Source of the DNA: Pseudoalteromonas sp. BSi20652
GTDB lineage: Bacteria > Pseudomonadota > Gammaproteobacteria > Enterobacterales > Alteromonadaceae
NCBI RefSeq assembly: GCF_000239855.1
Contig: NZ_BADT01000187.1
Span: 1 to 34,667, forward strand
Length of the DNA stretch: 34,667 bases
Direction of reading: 5' to 3'
The position numbers and the translations under genes are program-made. The notes under the pieces were generated by a model, which did no database searches, had not been told where the DNA came from, and saw only the letters and a list, made by a program, of their open reading frames with translations. Each line of letters begins with the position of its first letter. The first letter of the stretch is position 1. This document shows positions 9,072-18,866 of this stretch, one piece after another.

Positions 9072-10241
9072 ATGATTTCACTCCCTCACATTGGTTTTAT
9101 TACTCCTGCCTCAAAACGATTTTTGATCCAAAATAAACGCTTACTGCTGCCTTTATTTATTTTAACTTGCCTTGCAATACCGCAATTACGCGAAATAACA
9201 ATGACCGCACTAAGTGATGCATTTTTTCAAGTGAGTGTGTTTGTTGCTGCTACCCTTTTAATTTATTACTACGCTATAGAACACTTACCTCAATTAGAGC
9301 TTAGCTATTTAAGCGCGAGATCATCAGTTCTAGAAATTAGCTTTGCAGCAGTTTTAGGTGCCCTTCCTGGTTGTGGTGGGGCTATTATTGTGGTTACTCA
9401 ATTTACAAAAGGCCAAGCAAGCTTTGGTGCTATTGTTGCTGTGCTAACAGCTACAATGGGCGATGCAGCGTTTTTATTACTTGCTACCCGCCCTACTGAA
9501 GGCTTGCTAATTATGGGGATAGGGTTAGTTGTGGGTACATTCAGTGGTTTACTCGTTAATACAATACACAAAAAATATTTTTTACGCCCAACAGCGCAAG
9601 AACAAAAGCACCAAATTAAAATACTCTCAACTAACATTATTAAAATCAGTAAACCGGTTTGGATGGTAGCAATTATCCCAAGCCTTATAATTGCCTTTTT
9701 GATTGCGTTTAATGTTGATTTTTTACAGTTTGGTTCAAGCACAAGTACTGTAATTACGCTATTTGGTGCATTAATGGCTTTATTTATTGTTAGTATTTGG
9801 GCACTTTCGTCAAGAGGTGAAAGCTATCAAGAAGTAACGTCAGAAGACGATGCATGTAACCCCCCTTCTAAAATAATAAAAGTATTACAAGATACCCATT
9901 TTGTAATGGCATGGGTTGTAGCCTCTTTTATGCTATTTGAGATTTTGGTTAACATTGCAGGACTTGATTTAAAAACGTGGTTAGTACATTACGCCTATTT
10001 AGCCCCATTAATTGCAGTGCTTATTGGTTTTTTACCCGGCTGTGGCCCGCAAATAATTGTTACAACGCTTTATATTCAAGGCATTATTCCCTTTAGTGCT
10101 TTAGCAGGAAACGCAATTTCTAACGATGGTGATGCGTTATTTCCAGCAATAGCAATGGCGCCCAAAGCTGCAGTTATAGCTACACTTTATACGTCTATTC
10201 CCGCTGTAGTGGCAGGCTGTGGGATATATTTTTTGAGTTAA
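9072..10241 (+). CDS. DUF2899/ArsP_2 family membrane protein, putative manganese exporter
   Basis: A 389-residue inner-membrane protein with about ten hydrophobic segments in two related halves. Each half carries a PGCG motif (LPGCGG 98-103; LPGCGP 321-326) followed about 27 residues later by a GDA motif (TMGDAAF and NDGDALF). This is the signature of the DUF2899 'putative manganese transporter' family, which I believe includes MneA of Vibrio cholerae, a Mn(II) exporter. Mn export is therefore the likely role, by family membership. A Fur box overlaps its promoter and a hairpin covers its ribosome binding site. It seems to be a single-gene unit, ending at a strong bidirectional terminator. A related heavy-metal substrate is an alternative. 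Confidence 0.78.
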   Translation: MISLPHIGFITPASKRFLIQNKRLLLPLFILTCLAIPQLREITMTALSDAFFQVSVFVAATLLIYYYAIEHLPQLELSYLSARSSVLEISFAAVLGALPGCGGAIIVVTQFTKGQASFGAIVAVLTATMGDAAFLLLATRPTEGLLIMGIGLVVGTFSGLLVNTIHKKYFLRPTAQEQKHQIKILSTNIIKISKPVWMVAIIPSLIIAFLIAFNVDFLQFGSSTSTVITLFGALMALFIVSIWALSSRGESYQEVTSEDDACNPPSKIIKVLQDTHFVMAWVVASFMLFEILVNIAGLDLKTWLVHYAYLAPLIAVLIGFLPGCGPQIIVTTLYIQGIIPFSALAGNAISNDGDALFPAIAMAPKAAVIATLYTSIPAVVAGCGIYFLS

Positions 10242-10256
10242 AAATTGCCATATATA

Positions 10257-10284
10257 AAAAAGCTCAGCAAATGCTGAGCTTTTT
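10257..10284. terminator. Bidirectional intrinsic terminator
   Basis: A 13-bp stem (AAAAAGCTCAGCA / TGCTGAGCTTTTT) with a 2-nt loop as drawn. It lies between the convergent exporter gene (+) and zinc-ribbon gene (-), 3 nt from the latter's stop. A/T runs on both sides allow termination in both directions. Confidence 0.88.
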
Positions 10285-10287
10285 GAA

Positions 10288-10641
10288 CTAAAATTTATAA
10301 TCACAAAACCTACAAACCTTTGCTTTCAGCTTTATAATTTCAGCACATTTTGGGCATTCTTTAGTATCCAAATCTGACGACTTAATTTTTTCATAGGTAA
10401 CTATTAGCCTCCCTTCTGGTTTAACTAATAAAGCATAAATCCAAACGAATAAACCTATACCAAAAACTGGGAGCAAAAATAAGCCGATAATAAATATTCC
10501 GCCTCCACGACTTCCCTCTTCATAATTTTGCTCAGTAGCAATATATCCTAATTCTAAGTTTTTAGATTTAGCGTTTTGAAAGCGATTAGTAGCTACGGAC
10601 ATAGTTCCTGAATACACTTTTACTATAGCTTCACTGCTCAT
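10288..10641 (-). CDS. Small membrane protein with C-terminal zinc ribbon (UPF0547-like)
   Basis: A 117-residue protein with one strongly hydrophobic segment (about 50-73, GIFIIGLFLLPVFGIGLFVWIYALLV). The C-terminal ribbon CPKCAEIIKLKAKVCRFCDYKF has four cysteines in CxxC pairs and matches UPF0547-type zinc ribbons. The N-terminal half looks cytoplasmic. The function is unknown. A clear AGGAG precedes the ATG. It follows the DUF805 gene by 26 bp on the same strand, so the two small membrane proteins are probably co-transcribed and stop at the shared terminator at 10257-10284. Confidence 0.72.
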   Translation of the reverse strand: MSSEAIVKVYSGTMSVATNRFQNAKSKNLELGYIATEQNYEEGSRGGGIFIIGLFLLPVFGIGLFVWIYALLVKPEGRLIVTYEKIKSSDLDTKECPKCAEIIKLKAKVCRFCDYKF

Positions 10642-10667
10642 TTTATACTCCTAATAAAATATAAGCT

Positions 10668-11033
10668 TTATGCTAAAGATATTCCTTCTAAATCTTCTTT
10701 TGGATTTGGACCAAAATCATTCTCACCTTCATGCGAATCTTGCGCAAGAAAAACAATTAAAACAATCCAACCAATTACTGGCACTAACCAAAGTAACTGC
10801 CACCAGCCTGAACGGCCTGTGTCATGAAGACGACGAGCACCCGCACTCAATTGAGGGATCAATAAAGCTAAGCTATAAATAGAGCTTACGAACATTGTGT
10901 CTGTAATACCATCTATCACACTTGTTAAAAGCGAAAAAATAATATTAATTAGCATAAACATCCAAAATGCTTTACGACGATTACGCCCTGAAAAATCTGC
11001 GTAGCTACGCAACGCGTTCATATAATGTTCCAT
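10668..11033 (-). CDS. DUF805 family inner-membrane protein
   Basis: A 121-residue protein with about four hydrophobic segments. It has the DUF805 hallmarks: the N-terminal YADFSGRNRRKAFWMF block, the central SAGARRLHDTGRSGWW motif and the C-terminal PVIGWIVLIVFLAQDSHEGENDFGPNP region. The family includes E. coli YhaH/YhaI; its molecular function is unknown. AAGGAAA precedes the ATG with good spacing. It is probably the first gene of a two-gene unit with the zinc-ribbon protein. Confidence 0.88.
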   Translation of the reverse strand: MEHYMNALRSYADFSGRNRRKAFWMFMLINIIFSLLTSVIDGITDTMFVSSIYSLALLIPQLSAGARRLHDTGRSGWWQLLWLVPVIGWIVLIVFLAQDSHEGENDFGPNPKEDLEGISLA

Positions 11034-11134
11034 GAAATTTCCTTAGTGTTATTTTTTATATTCCCTAACGGGGTTAACTTTATTACTTTTTAGTAACATT
11101 TGTATCTTAATTAAAAACAGCTGACATTAAAACA

Positions 11135-11159
11135 AAAAACCAGCTAAAAGCTGGTTTTT
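11135..11159 (-). terminator. Intrinsic terminator of the bkd operon
   Basis: An 11-bp perfect stem (AAAAACCAGCT / AGCTGGTTTTT) with a 3-nt loop, 24 nt past the E2 stop. The minus-strand reading ends in a T-rich tract. Confidence 0.85.
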
Positions 11160-11182
11160 CTTACATATTAGCAATTTAGCTA

Positions 11183-12766
11183 TTAGCTCATAGCCATCAT
11201 CATTGCCGATGGGTTCTCTAAGTACGATTTCCATAGGTTATTAAAACGAGCAATAGTGCCGCCATCAATAACACGATGATCGCCAGACCAACTCACTTGC
11301 ATAATTGCTTTACTTACAACCTGTCCATTATCATCAAAACGCGGTAGATGCTGTAATTTACCTAATGCAACAATCGCCACTTCTGGTTTATTAATAATAG
11401 GGGTCGCGATAGTGCCGCCAATCGCACCAATATTAGAGATGCTAATTGTCCCACCTTTTAAATCATCCGGTGCAACACGGCCTTCTCGCGCTGAATGAGT
11501 TAAACGGGTTAAATCATTTGCCACATCAACAATGCTTTTACTCTGGCACGATTTAATATTAGGCACTAACAAGCCAATTTTAGAATCAACCGCTATACCG
11601 ATATTATGATCGTTATAATAGGTAAGCTCTGAGCATTCATCGTTCACTTTTGAATTAAGTACAGGGTACTCTTTCATTGCTAGCGAGAGTGCTTTTATGA
11701 AAAATGGCATCATGGTCAGCTTTATACCTTGTGCTTTGTATTGCTCTTTTAAAGCGCTACGCAAAGCTATAAGCTGTGTTAAGTCGATTTCATCACTAAA
11801 CGTAAAGTGCGGAATAGTTGAAACCGACGCTACCATTTGCTTGGCCATGGCCGCTTTAATGCCTTTAATTTGCTCTACTCGTACGCCACCGCTTTGATTC
11901 TGTGTTTGGTTTTGTATTGCACTATGAGAAGCATCGCTATTAAGCGGTGAAGTATCAATAGTATTTGGCACTTCGCCTTTTACAAACTCTTCAATATCTT
12001 GCTTGTAAATACGTCCATTTTTACCACTACCTGGTACGCACGTTAAATCAACATCTAGCTCACGTGCTTTACGACGAACCGCAGGGGATGCAACCGCTTT
12101 TTGATTGATAACTTTAGCAGCTTGCTCTATTTTAACAGGGGCAACTTTTTCAGCGACGGCATTAGTTTGAGCCTTTACAACCGCTTGGTTTATATCAACA
12201 TTTGGTTTTGCTGCACTGCCTGCAATTGTCATTTGAAACAACGGGCTATGTACTTTTGCTATTTCACCTTTTTGGTAATATAGCTTTTTTACTGTGCCTG
12301 TATATTTTGCCGGAATTTGTACTAATGCTTTGTCGGTCATTACGTCACAAACTGCTTGGTCTTCTTCTATTTCGTCGCCTTCAGCAACTAACCAATCAAC
12401 AATCTCACACTCAACAATACCTTCACCAATATCCGGTAATATAAAGTCCTCAACCACATCAGCTGCATCATTAGTTTTATTTTCAGCTTGTACTGGCTCT
12501 TGTACTACTTCATTGTTAGTGTTTTCACCTGCTACATCCATAGCGAATAAAGGGGCATGTACTTTAGCAATCTCACCTTTTAGATAATATAGCTTTGAAA
12601 TAACGCCATCATGCACTGCCGGAATTTGTACTAATGCTTTGTCTGTCATAACATCGCAAATTGGCTGATCCTCAGATACGGTATCGCCTTCTTGTACTAG
12701 CCATTCAACTACTTCGCATTCAACAATGCCTTCACCAATATCGGGTAATATAAAATCTTTAGCCAT
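11183..12766 (-). CDS. bkdB: Branched-chain 2-oxoacid dehydrogenase E2 (dihydrolipoyl acyltransferase)
   Basis: A 527-residue core subunit of the branched-chain 2-oxoacid dehydrogenase complex, which transfers acyl groups from lipoate to CoA in Val/Leu/Ile breakdown. Two lipoyl domains are visible, each with TDKALVQIPA and the lipoylated lysine (K43 and K146). They are followed by a peripheral subunit-binding domain (about 225-262, ASPAVRRKARELDVDL) and the catalytic domain ending in DHRVIDGG (H497, D501). Many bacterial BkdB proteins have a single lipoyl domain, so the tandem copy lengthens the N-terminus. It lies 8 bp after the E1beta gene, and the AGGGG ribosome binding site overlaps that stop codon. 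No E3 gene follows; a shared lipoamide dehydrogenase must be encoded elsewhere. Confidence 0.92.
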   Translation of the reverse strand: MAKDFILPDIGEGIVECEVVEWLVQEGDTVSEDQPICDVMTDKALVQIPAVHDGVISKLYYLKGEIAKVHAPLFAMDVAGENTNNEVVQEPVQAENKTNDAADVVEDFILPDIGEGIVECEIVDWLVAEGDEIEEDQAVCDVMTDKALVQIPAKYTGTVKKLYYQKGEIAKVHSPLFQMTIAGSAAKPNVDINQAVVKAQTNAVAEKVAPVKIEQAAKVINQKAVASPAVRRKARELDVDLTCVPGSGKNGRIYKQDIEEFVKGEVPNTIDTSPLNSDASHSAIQNQTQNQSGGVRVEQIKGIKAAMAKQMVASVSTIPHFTFSDEIDLTQLIALRSALKEQYKAQGIKLTMMPFFIKALSLAMKEYPVLNSKVNDECSELTYYNDHNIGIAVDSKIGLLVPNIKSCQSKSIVDVANDLTRLTHSAREGRVAPDDLKGGTISISNIGAIGGTIATPIINKPEVAIVALGKLQHLPRFDDNGQVVSKAIMQVSWSGDHRVIDGGTIARFNNLWKSYLENPSAMMMAMS

Positions 12767-12774
12767 GGTAACCC

Positions 12775-13752
12775 CTAAAAATCCATTGATTGTTTAATTG
12801 CAGCCAACACTTTGAGTGCATCCGGTACGTATTCTTTTTCAAGTGCCAGCGGGTATGGCGTATCTAGACCACATACACGTAAAATTGGCGACTCTAAATG
12901 CAAGAAACACTCTTGTTGTATTGTCGCGGCTATCTCTGCACCAAAGCCATTGGTTATAGGCGCTTCATGACTCACGATTAAACGGCCAGTTTTAATAACC
13001 GATTTAGCAATCGTTTCAACATCCCATGGTAAAATACTACGAAGATCAATAACTTCACAGCTTATACCTTGCTCACTTGCTTGCTTTGCTGCATCTTCAA
13101 TAATCTCCATTTGAGCACCCCACGCTAAAAGCGTAATATCGGCCCCCTCTTGTACTACTTCAGCCGTGCCTAATTCAATACTATAATCTTCTTCTGGCAC
13201 TTCGCCAATTGATGCACGATATAAACGCTTAGGCTCAAAAAATATGACCGGGTTATCATCTTTAATTGATGCACGTAATAAACCTTTAGCTTGATAAGGG
13301 TTACGCGGTACAACTACTTTCAAACCCGGTGTGTGCGCAAAATACGCCTCGGGTGATTGTGAATGGTATAAACCACCAGCAATACCGCCACCATAAGGTG
13401 TACGAATAGTTAAGTTACCCACATTAAATTCATTACCACTGCGATAACGAAATTTAGCGGCTTCATTTACTATTTGATCAAACGCTGGGAAAATATAATC
13501 CGCAAATTGAATTTCTGCCAATGCAGGCGCACCAAAAGCTGCTAAACCATTAGCAAAACCTAAAATACCTTGCTCGGTTAAAGGCGTATTAAAAACACGA
13601 TGTTTACCGTACTTCTCTTGCAAGCCCGATGTTGCTCTAAATACACCACCAAAGTAACCAACATCTTCACCAAAAATACAGGCTTGAGGGTGTTCATTCA
13701 TCGTAATATCGAGAGCAGAGTTAATTGCGTGGAGCATGTTCATTTTAGCCAT
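12775..13752 (-). CDS. bkdA2: Branched-chain 2-oxoacid dehydrogenase E1 subunit beta
   Basis: A 325-residue transketolase-fold subunit that pairs with E1alpha to decarboxylate branched-chain 2-oxoacids on thiamine diphosphate. The cofactor-activating glutamate is E29 in [13 protein letters not shown], a pattern closer to branched-chain than to pyruvate dehydrogenases. [22 protein letters not shown] carries the family histidine. Its ATG shares one base with the E1alpha stop (TAATG, 13750-13754), implying coupled translation and equal subunit synthesis. Confidence 0.92.
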   Translation of the reverse strand: MAKMNMLHAINSALDITMNEHPQACIFGEDVGYFGGVFRATSGLQEKYGKHRVFNTPLTEQGILGFANGLAAFGAPALAEIQFADYIFPAFDQIVNEAAKFRYRSGNEFNVGNLTIRTPYGGGIAGGLYHSQSPEAYFAHTPGLKVVVPRNPYQAKGLLRASIKDDNPVIFFEPKRLYRASIGEVPEEDYSIELGTAEVVQEGADITLLAWGAQMEIIEDAAKQASEQGISCEVIDLRSILPWDVETIAKSVIKTGRLIVSHEAPITNGFGAEIAATIQQECFLHLESPILRVCGLDTPYPLALEKEYVPDALKVLAAIKQSMDF

Positions 13753-14966
13753 TACTTAATTCTCCCTGCGGTTACTGGGTAAGCATCTGGATGCTGTTTT
13801 ATATGTTCTTTTAGTTGCTCGTACTGGCGTTGCAATAAGGGGATTGGTGTATCGTAAACGTCAGATACCAGTTCTTCTAAAGCGGGCTTGGCAACAACTT
13901 CAGCACGTTTAAGCGCTGCTAAAATTTCTTCACGAATCGACTCTTTTGCTTTTATATCGTCTTCTTCGTTTAGCCAATCTTGTTTGACCAGCCATTTTCT
14001 AAATTTATCAATAGGACACGTTTTATGATTCGCTTCTTCATCTTTAGAGCGATAACCACTTGGATCGTCTGACGTAGAGTGCGCACCCAAACGATAAGCA
14101 ATCGATTCAATAAGTACAGGTTCACCTTGTGTTGAGGCTATTTCGCGTGCTTTTTTAGTTGCTGCATAAACAGCAAGTGCATCTGTGCCATCAACACGAA
14201 TTGTTTTAATGCCATAACCCACACCACGCGACGCAATACCGTCGCCTTTAAACTGCTCATCAGCCGGGGTAGATATCGCATAACCGTTATTACGTGCAAA
14301 AAATATAACCGGCGCTCTGTGAACAGCGGCCATATTTAAACCGGCATGAAAGTCACCTTCAGATGCAGCACCTTCACCAAAGTAACAAATAGTCACATTA
14401 TCAATTGTGCTGGCAAGATCGCCTGTTTTAGCGTCGATGTGCTTTATTTTTTGGCCATATGCATAACCCGTTGCCTGTGGTATTTGCGTACCCAATGGCG
14501 ATGAAATTGTCATGTAGTTTAGCGCTTTAGACCCATAATGAATTGGCATTTGGCGACCTTTACCTAAATCCAATTCATTTGAAAACATTTGGTTCATAAA
14601 TTGATCAAGCGTAAAGCCACGATAATGCAGTGCTGCCTGTTCACGATATTGAGCCATGATCATATCGTCTTGATCAAGTGCAGCAGCGGAGGCTGTAACT
14701 GCGGCTTCTTCGCCTAGGCATTGCATATAAAAACTAACACGGCCTTGGCGCTGCGCGCCTTGCATACGTTCATCTAACAAACGTATAAAACGCATTGTTT
14801 CATATAACTTAATAGCGGTATGTTTTGAAATGTCAGGTGCGGTTGCACTAGGATGAATGTCGCCGTCCTCAGTTAAAATACTAAGGGTTGGAATATTAAG
14901 CGCTTGACCATCAATAAATTCAAGCTCGTGGTTAATATTCAGCGATACGTTATTTGGATTACTCAT
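13752..14966 (-). CDS. bkdA1: Branched-chain 2-oxoacid dehydrogenase E1 subunit alpha
   Basis: A 404-residue E1alpha, first gene of the operon. The thiamine diphosphate site is GEGAASEGD...NNGYAIS, and the phosphorylation-loop-like segment [15 protein letters not shown] is the mark of branched-chain rather than pyruvate E1. AAGG lies ahead of the ATG. The 265-bp upstream region contains a 26-bp palindrome matching LiuR-type operators, so induction by branched-chain amino acid breakdown is likely. With the next two genes it supplies E1 and E2 of the complex, acting in the cytoplasm. Confidence 0.93.
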   Translation of the reverse strand: MSNPNNVSLNINHELEFIDGQALNIPTLSILTEDGDIHPSATAPDISKHTAIKLYETMRFIRLLDERMQGAQRQGRVSFYMQCLGEEAAVTASAAALDQDDMIMAQYREQAALHYRGFTLDQFMNQMFSNELDLGKGRQMPIHYGSKALNYMTISSPLGTQIPQATGYAYGQKIKHIDAKTGDLASTIDNVTICYFGEGAASEGDFHAGLNMAAVHRAPVIFFARNNGYAISTPADEQFKGDGIASRGVGYGIKTIRVDGTDALAVYAATKKAREIASTQGEPVLIESIAYRLGAHSTSDDPSGYRSKDEEANHKTCPIDKFRKWLVKQDWLNEEDDIKAKESIREEILAALKRAEVVAKPALEELVSDVYDTPIPLLQRQYEQLKEHIKQHPDAYPVTAGRIK

Positions 14967-15077
14967 AACCTACCTTATTTTGTTGTCGGTAAAACAGTGC
15001 CCCTTTAAATTATTATTGTGGGTGATTGTTACTGGTTAAACTTTGCAACATCTGCACTATCTTTAATTAAAGCTACC

Positions 15078-15103
15078 AACACTTTACGTTAACGTAAAGT
15101 GTT
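15078..15103. promoter_or_regulatory. 26-bp perfect palindrome, probable LiuR-type operator for the bkd operon
   Basis: Thirteen bases on each side are exact reverse complements. The 16-bp core is TTTACGTTAACGTAAA (15083-15098). This agrees, as I recall, with the operator of LiuR, a MerR-family regulator of branched-chain amino acid breakdown genes in Alteromonadales. It lies about 115 bp upstream of the E1alpha start. The remaining bases of the 14967-15231 gap show no gene or clear terminator. Confidence 0.72.
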
Positions 15104-15231
15104 ATTCAACAGATCTGGGACGAAACAAAAGCAAATATTGGTCAAATAAGTGGCAAGTTAACGATACGGTTGCTTTAATTAATAGTAATCATATAGTTAA
15201 CTTTAAGCTACTAGTGGTCTGATGAGTTAAA

Positions 15232-16284
15232 TTAGACGAAATTGCTATCAATAACCATTGGAATAACAGTAAGGAGTGCTCTTTGCCCTAATGCTACGCT
15301 CGCATTTGGAAAAATAATAGCCTCTCCTTCAACGTCAGCATAAATCGCTGTATCACCGTCGGTTGCAAGTAGTTCACCTTTCGCAAAGCCAGTAAAGTTC
15401 TCAGCATCGTCAGAAAAAGGAAAGCTAAAATCGTTCTGCGTTCTATTTATTGTGCGGTGCACTGCAAACAATTCAAAATCGTTTGCATTAAATTCAGGAT
15501 ATTTAACTTCATTTTGACTAATTAATGCAGTTAAGGTTTGCTTCGTTTTTTCAAAGCGAGCCATATCGTTTTGACCAAATGGCTTAACTTGACCCAGCTC
15601 TACCGTAAAAGAATCAGCACCGTGTATAAATGACGAATAATAGCTAAATGTTGTTGCAGGAGATTTCATCATAAGCACGGTATTTACACCACAACTCAAT
15701 AAAAATTGTAGCTGCGACTTTTTCCATGGCTTACCATGTAAAAATGGATACACAGCAAATTTTTCGTTTTTAGAGCCTCTAATTGCAGTGTGTAAGTCGT
15801 AATGACATCGGCTACTGCCTTGCTCGCCACGTGTATAAAAATCGCTTACGTATTGCTCAAGCTTTGCAGCGCGGTTTCGCTCATTATTCATTGGTACACC
15901 TTCAACTGTATGGTGACCATTAAATAATCTATTTAAGTTTTCTTCTACAAAACGCAGGCCAATATTAATTGATTGTGGGTTACCGTAAATAAACAAAGCG
16001 CGCTGCTTAAGTATCAGCTCGCCTTTTATAATTTGTTTAATAAGTGCATCACAAATTTCAATTGGCGCAGTTTCATTACCGTGTACAGCGCTTGAATAAA
16101 TTACATCTTTGCTTGTTTTCACAGCAGGTTGAAACTCAATGACGCCGGTATCGTGTATATTTACACGAGTCCCATTATCTAAAACAAACTCACCTGCATC
16201 TAAATGCCATTCGTTGTTACGACTAAGCGTTAAAAAGTCGCCAGCTTGTTTTAATTCATTTAAGTAAGGTGGATTGGCTGACAT
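15232..16284 (-). CDS. astE: Succinylglutamate desuccinylase (AstE family)
   Basis: A 350-residue zinc hydrolase of the AstE/aspartoacylase family. AstE releases succinate and glutamate from N-succinylglutamate, the last step of the arginine succinyltransferase pathway. Zinc ligands are H68 and E71 ([10 protein letters not shown]) and H165 (YDLHTAIR), with catalytic E229 (SFTVELG). Length is close to E. coli AstE. No other ast gene is adjacent, so it is separated from its pathway here. AAAGGG lies well placed before the ATG. It ends upstream of the bkd regulatory region without an obvious terminator, so some read-through into bkd is possible. Confidence 0.88.
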   Translation of the reverse strand: MSANPPYLNELKQAGDFLTLSRNNEWHLDAGEFVLDNGTRVNIHDTGVIEFQPAVKTSKDVIYSSAVHGNETAPIEICDALIKQIIKGELILKQRALFIYGNPQSINIGLRFVEENLNRLFNGHHTVEGVPMNNERNRAAKLEQYVSDFYTRGEQGSSRCHYDLHTAIRGSKNEKFAVYPFLHGKPWKKSQLQFLLSCGVNTVLMMKSPATTFSYYSSFIHGADSFTVELGQVKPFGQNDMARFEKTKQTLTALISQNEVKYPEFNANDFELFAVHRTINRTQNDFSFPFSDDAENFTGFAKGELLATDGDTAIYADVEGEAIIFPNASVALGQRALLTVIPMVIDSNFV

Positions 16285-16358
16285 ATAAGCCCTTTAATAA
16301 TAATGTGAGAGTAGACTCTTGTGCATATATTTTTATAAATACACAAGGTATAGAAACG

Positions 16359-16385
16359 AAAACGGCTGAATAAATCAGCCGTTTT
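16359..16385 (-). terminator. Intrinsic terminator after pgm
   Basis: An 11-bp perfect stem (AAAACGGCTGA / TCAGCCGTTTT) with a 5-nt loop, 17 nt beyond the pgm stop and ahead of astE on the same strand. It separates the seqA-pgm and astE transcripts. Confidence 0.83.
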
Positions 16386-16402
16386 AAAATTATTAGATTA
16401 AG

Positions 16403-18040
16403 TTAGCTTATAACTGAATCTACAAGCTTTTTAGCTTCTTTTTCAAGTAACGCTAAATGCTCTTCACCTTTAAATGATTCAAGGTATATTTTATAAATAT
16501 CTTCAGTACCTGATGGACGCGCTGCAAACCAGCCATTTTCAGTGACCACTTTTAAACCACCAATGGCGGCATTGTTACCGGGTGCATGAGTCAATTTTTG
16601 CAAAATAGGCTCGCCAGCAAGTGTATCTGCTTTAACATCAGAAGCACTCAATGCTTGTAAACGTGATTTTTGACCGCTTGTAGCTGGTGCATCTAGGCGT
16701 TTATAAATTGGAGAACCAAATTCTTGTTCTAATTCTTTATAAAGCGCTGATGGAGTTTTACCTGTCACAGCAAGTATCTCAGCAGCAAGTAGCCCCATAA
16801 TGAAGCCGTCTTTATCTGTACACCATACAGAGCCATCAAAACGTAAGAATGCAGCACCTGCGCTTTCTTCGCCACCAAAGGCAAGCTTGCCTTTGCTTAA
16901 ACCTTCAACAAACCATTTAAAGCCTACTGGTACTTCTTTAACTTTACGGTTGTTACGAGTAGCTACTTTGTCGATCATAGAGCTAGAAACCAATGTTTTA
17001 CCAATTTCTACGGTTTCATTCCAATCACGGTGTTTAAGTAAGTAATCGATTGCCACTGCTAAAAAGTGGTTTGGATTCATTAAACCATCTGGCGTTACAA
17101 TACCGTGACGATCATAGTCAGGGTCATTACCAATAGACACATCAAAATCATCTTTTAGTGCAATAAGATTTGCCATTGAATAAGGCGATGAACAATCCAT
17201 ACGAATTTTGCCGTCTTTATCAAGTGGCATAAAAGCAAAACGAGGATCAACAACATCATTTACTACGGTTAAATCTAAATTATATTTTTTTGCAATGACT
17301 GGCCAAAAATTAATGCCTGAACCACCTAGTGGATCGATACCTATTTTAATACCTGCATCGCTAATTGCTTTTAAATTAACGATATTTACTAAGTCGTCAA
17401 TATAAGGAGTCATTAAATCTTCGTAGCGGATAAAGCCAGAATGCGATGCTTTAGCGAATGGGAATAACTCAACTTCAACTAAATCTTCTAATAAAAGTTG
17501 ATTAGCTCTGTCTTCAATCCATTTAGTGACGTCGGTATCAGCAGGTCCGCCATTAGGTGGGTTGTATTTAAAGCCACCATCTTCAGGAGGGTTATGCGAA
17601 GGCGTAACAACAATCCCGTCTGCTAATTCATTTGGGTGTAGCTTGTTGTGGCTCACTATGGCATGGCTGATAACTGGCGTTGGTGTAAAATCACCGTCTT
17701 CTTGCGTTATCACTTGCACTTCGTTAGCAACTAATACTTCAATCGCCGAGTTAAATGCGGCTTCACTCAATGCGTGTGTATCTTTACCTAAAAATAACGG
17801 ACCAAAAATATCATTTTGTTTTCTGTAATCACAAATAGCTTGAGTAATCGCTAAAATGTGTGATTCGTTAAATTTCACATCATATGAGCATCCCCTGTGA
17901 CCTGATGTACCAAAAGCAACACAATGCTCAGGGTTTTGTTCAAGATCAGGTTCATTCAAATAATAAGCAGATACTAATTTTGGTACATTAACTAATGCTG
18001 ATTGTGGAGCAGTTTTACCTGCGCCTGAGTGAATAGCCAT
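16403..18040 (-). CDS. pgm: Phosphoglucomutase (alpha-D-glucose phosphate-specific)
   Basis: A 545-residue cytoplasmic enzyme interconverting glucose 1-phosphate and glucose 6-phosphate, feeding UDP-glucose and polysaccharide synthesis. The phosphoserine is S148 in VVTPSHNPP. The metal loop is [10 protein letters not shown], the sugar-specificity loop contains GGEESAGA, and the phosphate-binding C-terminal motif is [12 protein letters not shown]. Length matches the E. coli enzyme (546). It follows seqA by 9 bp with AAGGAAA before its ATG, the same seqA-pgm order as in E. coli, so the two are probably one transcript. Confidence 0.96.
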   Translation of the reverse strand: MAIHSGAGKTAPQSALVNVPKLVSAYYLNEPDLEQNPEHCVAFGTSGHRGCSYDVKFNESHILAITQAICDYRKQNDIFGPLFLGKDTHALSEAAFNSAIEVLVANEVQVITQEDGDFTPTPVISHAIVSHNKLHPNELADGIVVTPSHNPPEDGGFKYNPPNGGPADTDVTKWIEDRANQLLLEDLVEVELFPFAKASHSGFIRYEDLMTPYIDDLVNIVNLKAISDAGIKIGIDPLGGSGINFWPVIAKKYNLDLTVVNDVVDPRFAFMPLDKDGKIRMDCSSPYSMANLIALKDDFDVSIGNDPDYDRHGIVTPDGLMNPNHFLAVAIDYLLKHRDWNETVEIGKTLVSSSMIDKVATRNNRKVKEVPVGFKWFVEGLSKGKLAFGGEESAGAAFLRFDGSVWCTDKDGFIMGLLAAEILAVTGKTPSALYKELEQEFGSPIYKRLDAPATSGQKSRLQALSASDVKADTLAGEPILQKLTHAPGNNAAIGGLKVVTENGWFAARPSGTEDIYKIYLESFKGEEHLALLEKEAKKLVDSVIS

Positions 18041-18049
18041 TATATTTCC

Positions 18050-18646
18050 TTACAAGTAATCGCGAATTTTTTCAGCTTGCTCTGCACTATAACCTAGGCA
18101 AAGAGCCACTTCATGGAGCATCATTTTCTTACGCGTTGTATTAGAATTAGTCATAACCCAGTATTCACTGTCTGTTATGTTTTTAGGGTTCATACTACTA
18201 CCGCTATTTACCAAGGCTTCTTTACTGGTTGCAAAGTAAACACGGTCACGCCCTTTTATATCTAATACAGCCGAAAAATCAGTTTTATGTGTGCGGTAAA
18301 ACGCACTTAAAATAAATAGAAACCGCCCTACAACACCTTTTTGCATTGCCAGCTCTTCTTTATTTAATATATTAAAAACATTATCGCTTTTTTGCTTCAC
18401 GGGTGCGTGAGCTACAGGCGTTTGTTTTTTTGAAGTCTCAGCAGCAGATTGCTCTGAGCTTTTTAATGTGGCGGTAGACGTAGTCGCAGTTTGATTATTT
18501 TGAGTTAGTTCTACGTTTGCGGTTTGAATTTTTTCGCCGCTCAGATTTAATAAACGACGTAAAATAGTGGATGCACTTTCACCAATACTTTGCGTATTGC
18601 TAGCAATATATTGATATAACTCGTCGTCTATGTCGATTTGTTTCAT
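18050..18646 (-). CDS. seqA: SeqA, negative modulator of replication initiation
   Basis: A 198-residue DNA-binding protein that sequesters hemimethylated GATC sites at oriC and so prevents re-initiation. The N-terminal ribbon-helix-helix oligomerisation domain (MKQIDIDDELYQYIAS, IGESASTILRRLL) aligns with E. coli SeqA. The C-terminal DNA-binding region includes GRDRVYFA and TNSNTTRKKMM. The middle linker (about 40-100) is Ser/Thr/Gln-rich and longer than in E. coli (181 residues in total). I chose the ATG at 18646 because homology begins there and AGGA lies six bases upstream; the open frame runs 32 codons further but has no homology. First gene of seqA-pgm, divergent from ybfF. Confidence 0.93.
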   Translation of the reverse strand: MKQIDIDDELYQYIASNTQSIGESASTILRRLLNLSGEKIQTANVELTQNNQTATTSTATLKSSEQSAAETSKKQTPVAHAPVKQKSDNVFNILNKEELAMQKGVVGRFLFILSAFYRTHKTDFSAVLDIKGRDRVYFATSKEALVNSGSSMNPKNITDSEYWVMTNSNTTRKKMMLHEVALCLGYSAEQAEKIRDYL

Positions 18647-18866
18647 GTTCTTCCTGTCATTACGGGTCACATTGCTTTCTCCCGTGTGATTATACCCAAA
18701 CCAATAAGAAATGCGAGTTACAACAAACACTCCCATAAACATATTAATATTTACCTGATTGTTGTTGATTTAACGAACAAAAGCCCAATTAAATAAATAG
18801 TCGCTGTATTTTTTGCTTTTTAGAGCAATGCTCGGCAAACTATGGCGAAATTTTCAGGAGACGTGT

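Noticed and set aside
11183-14966. Pyruvate dehydrogenase complex as an alternative identity
   Set aside because: The E1alpha loop [12 protein letters not shown], the E1beta FGGVFR motif and the LiuR-type operator all point to branched-chain 2-oxoacids.
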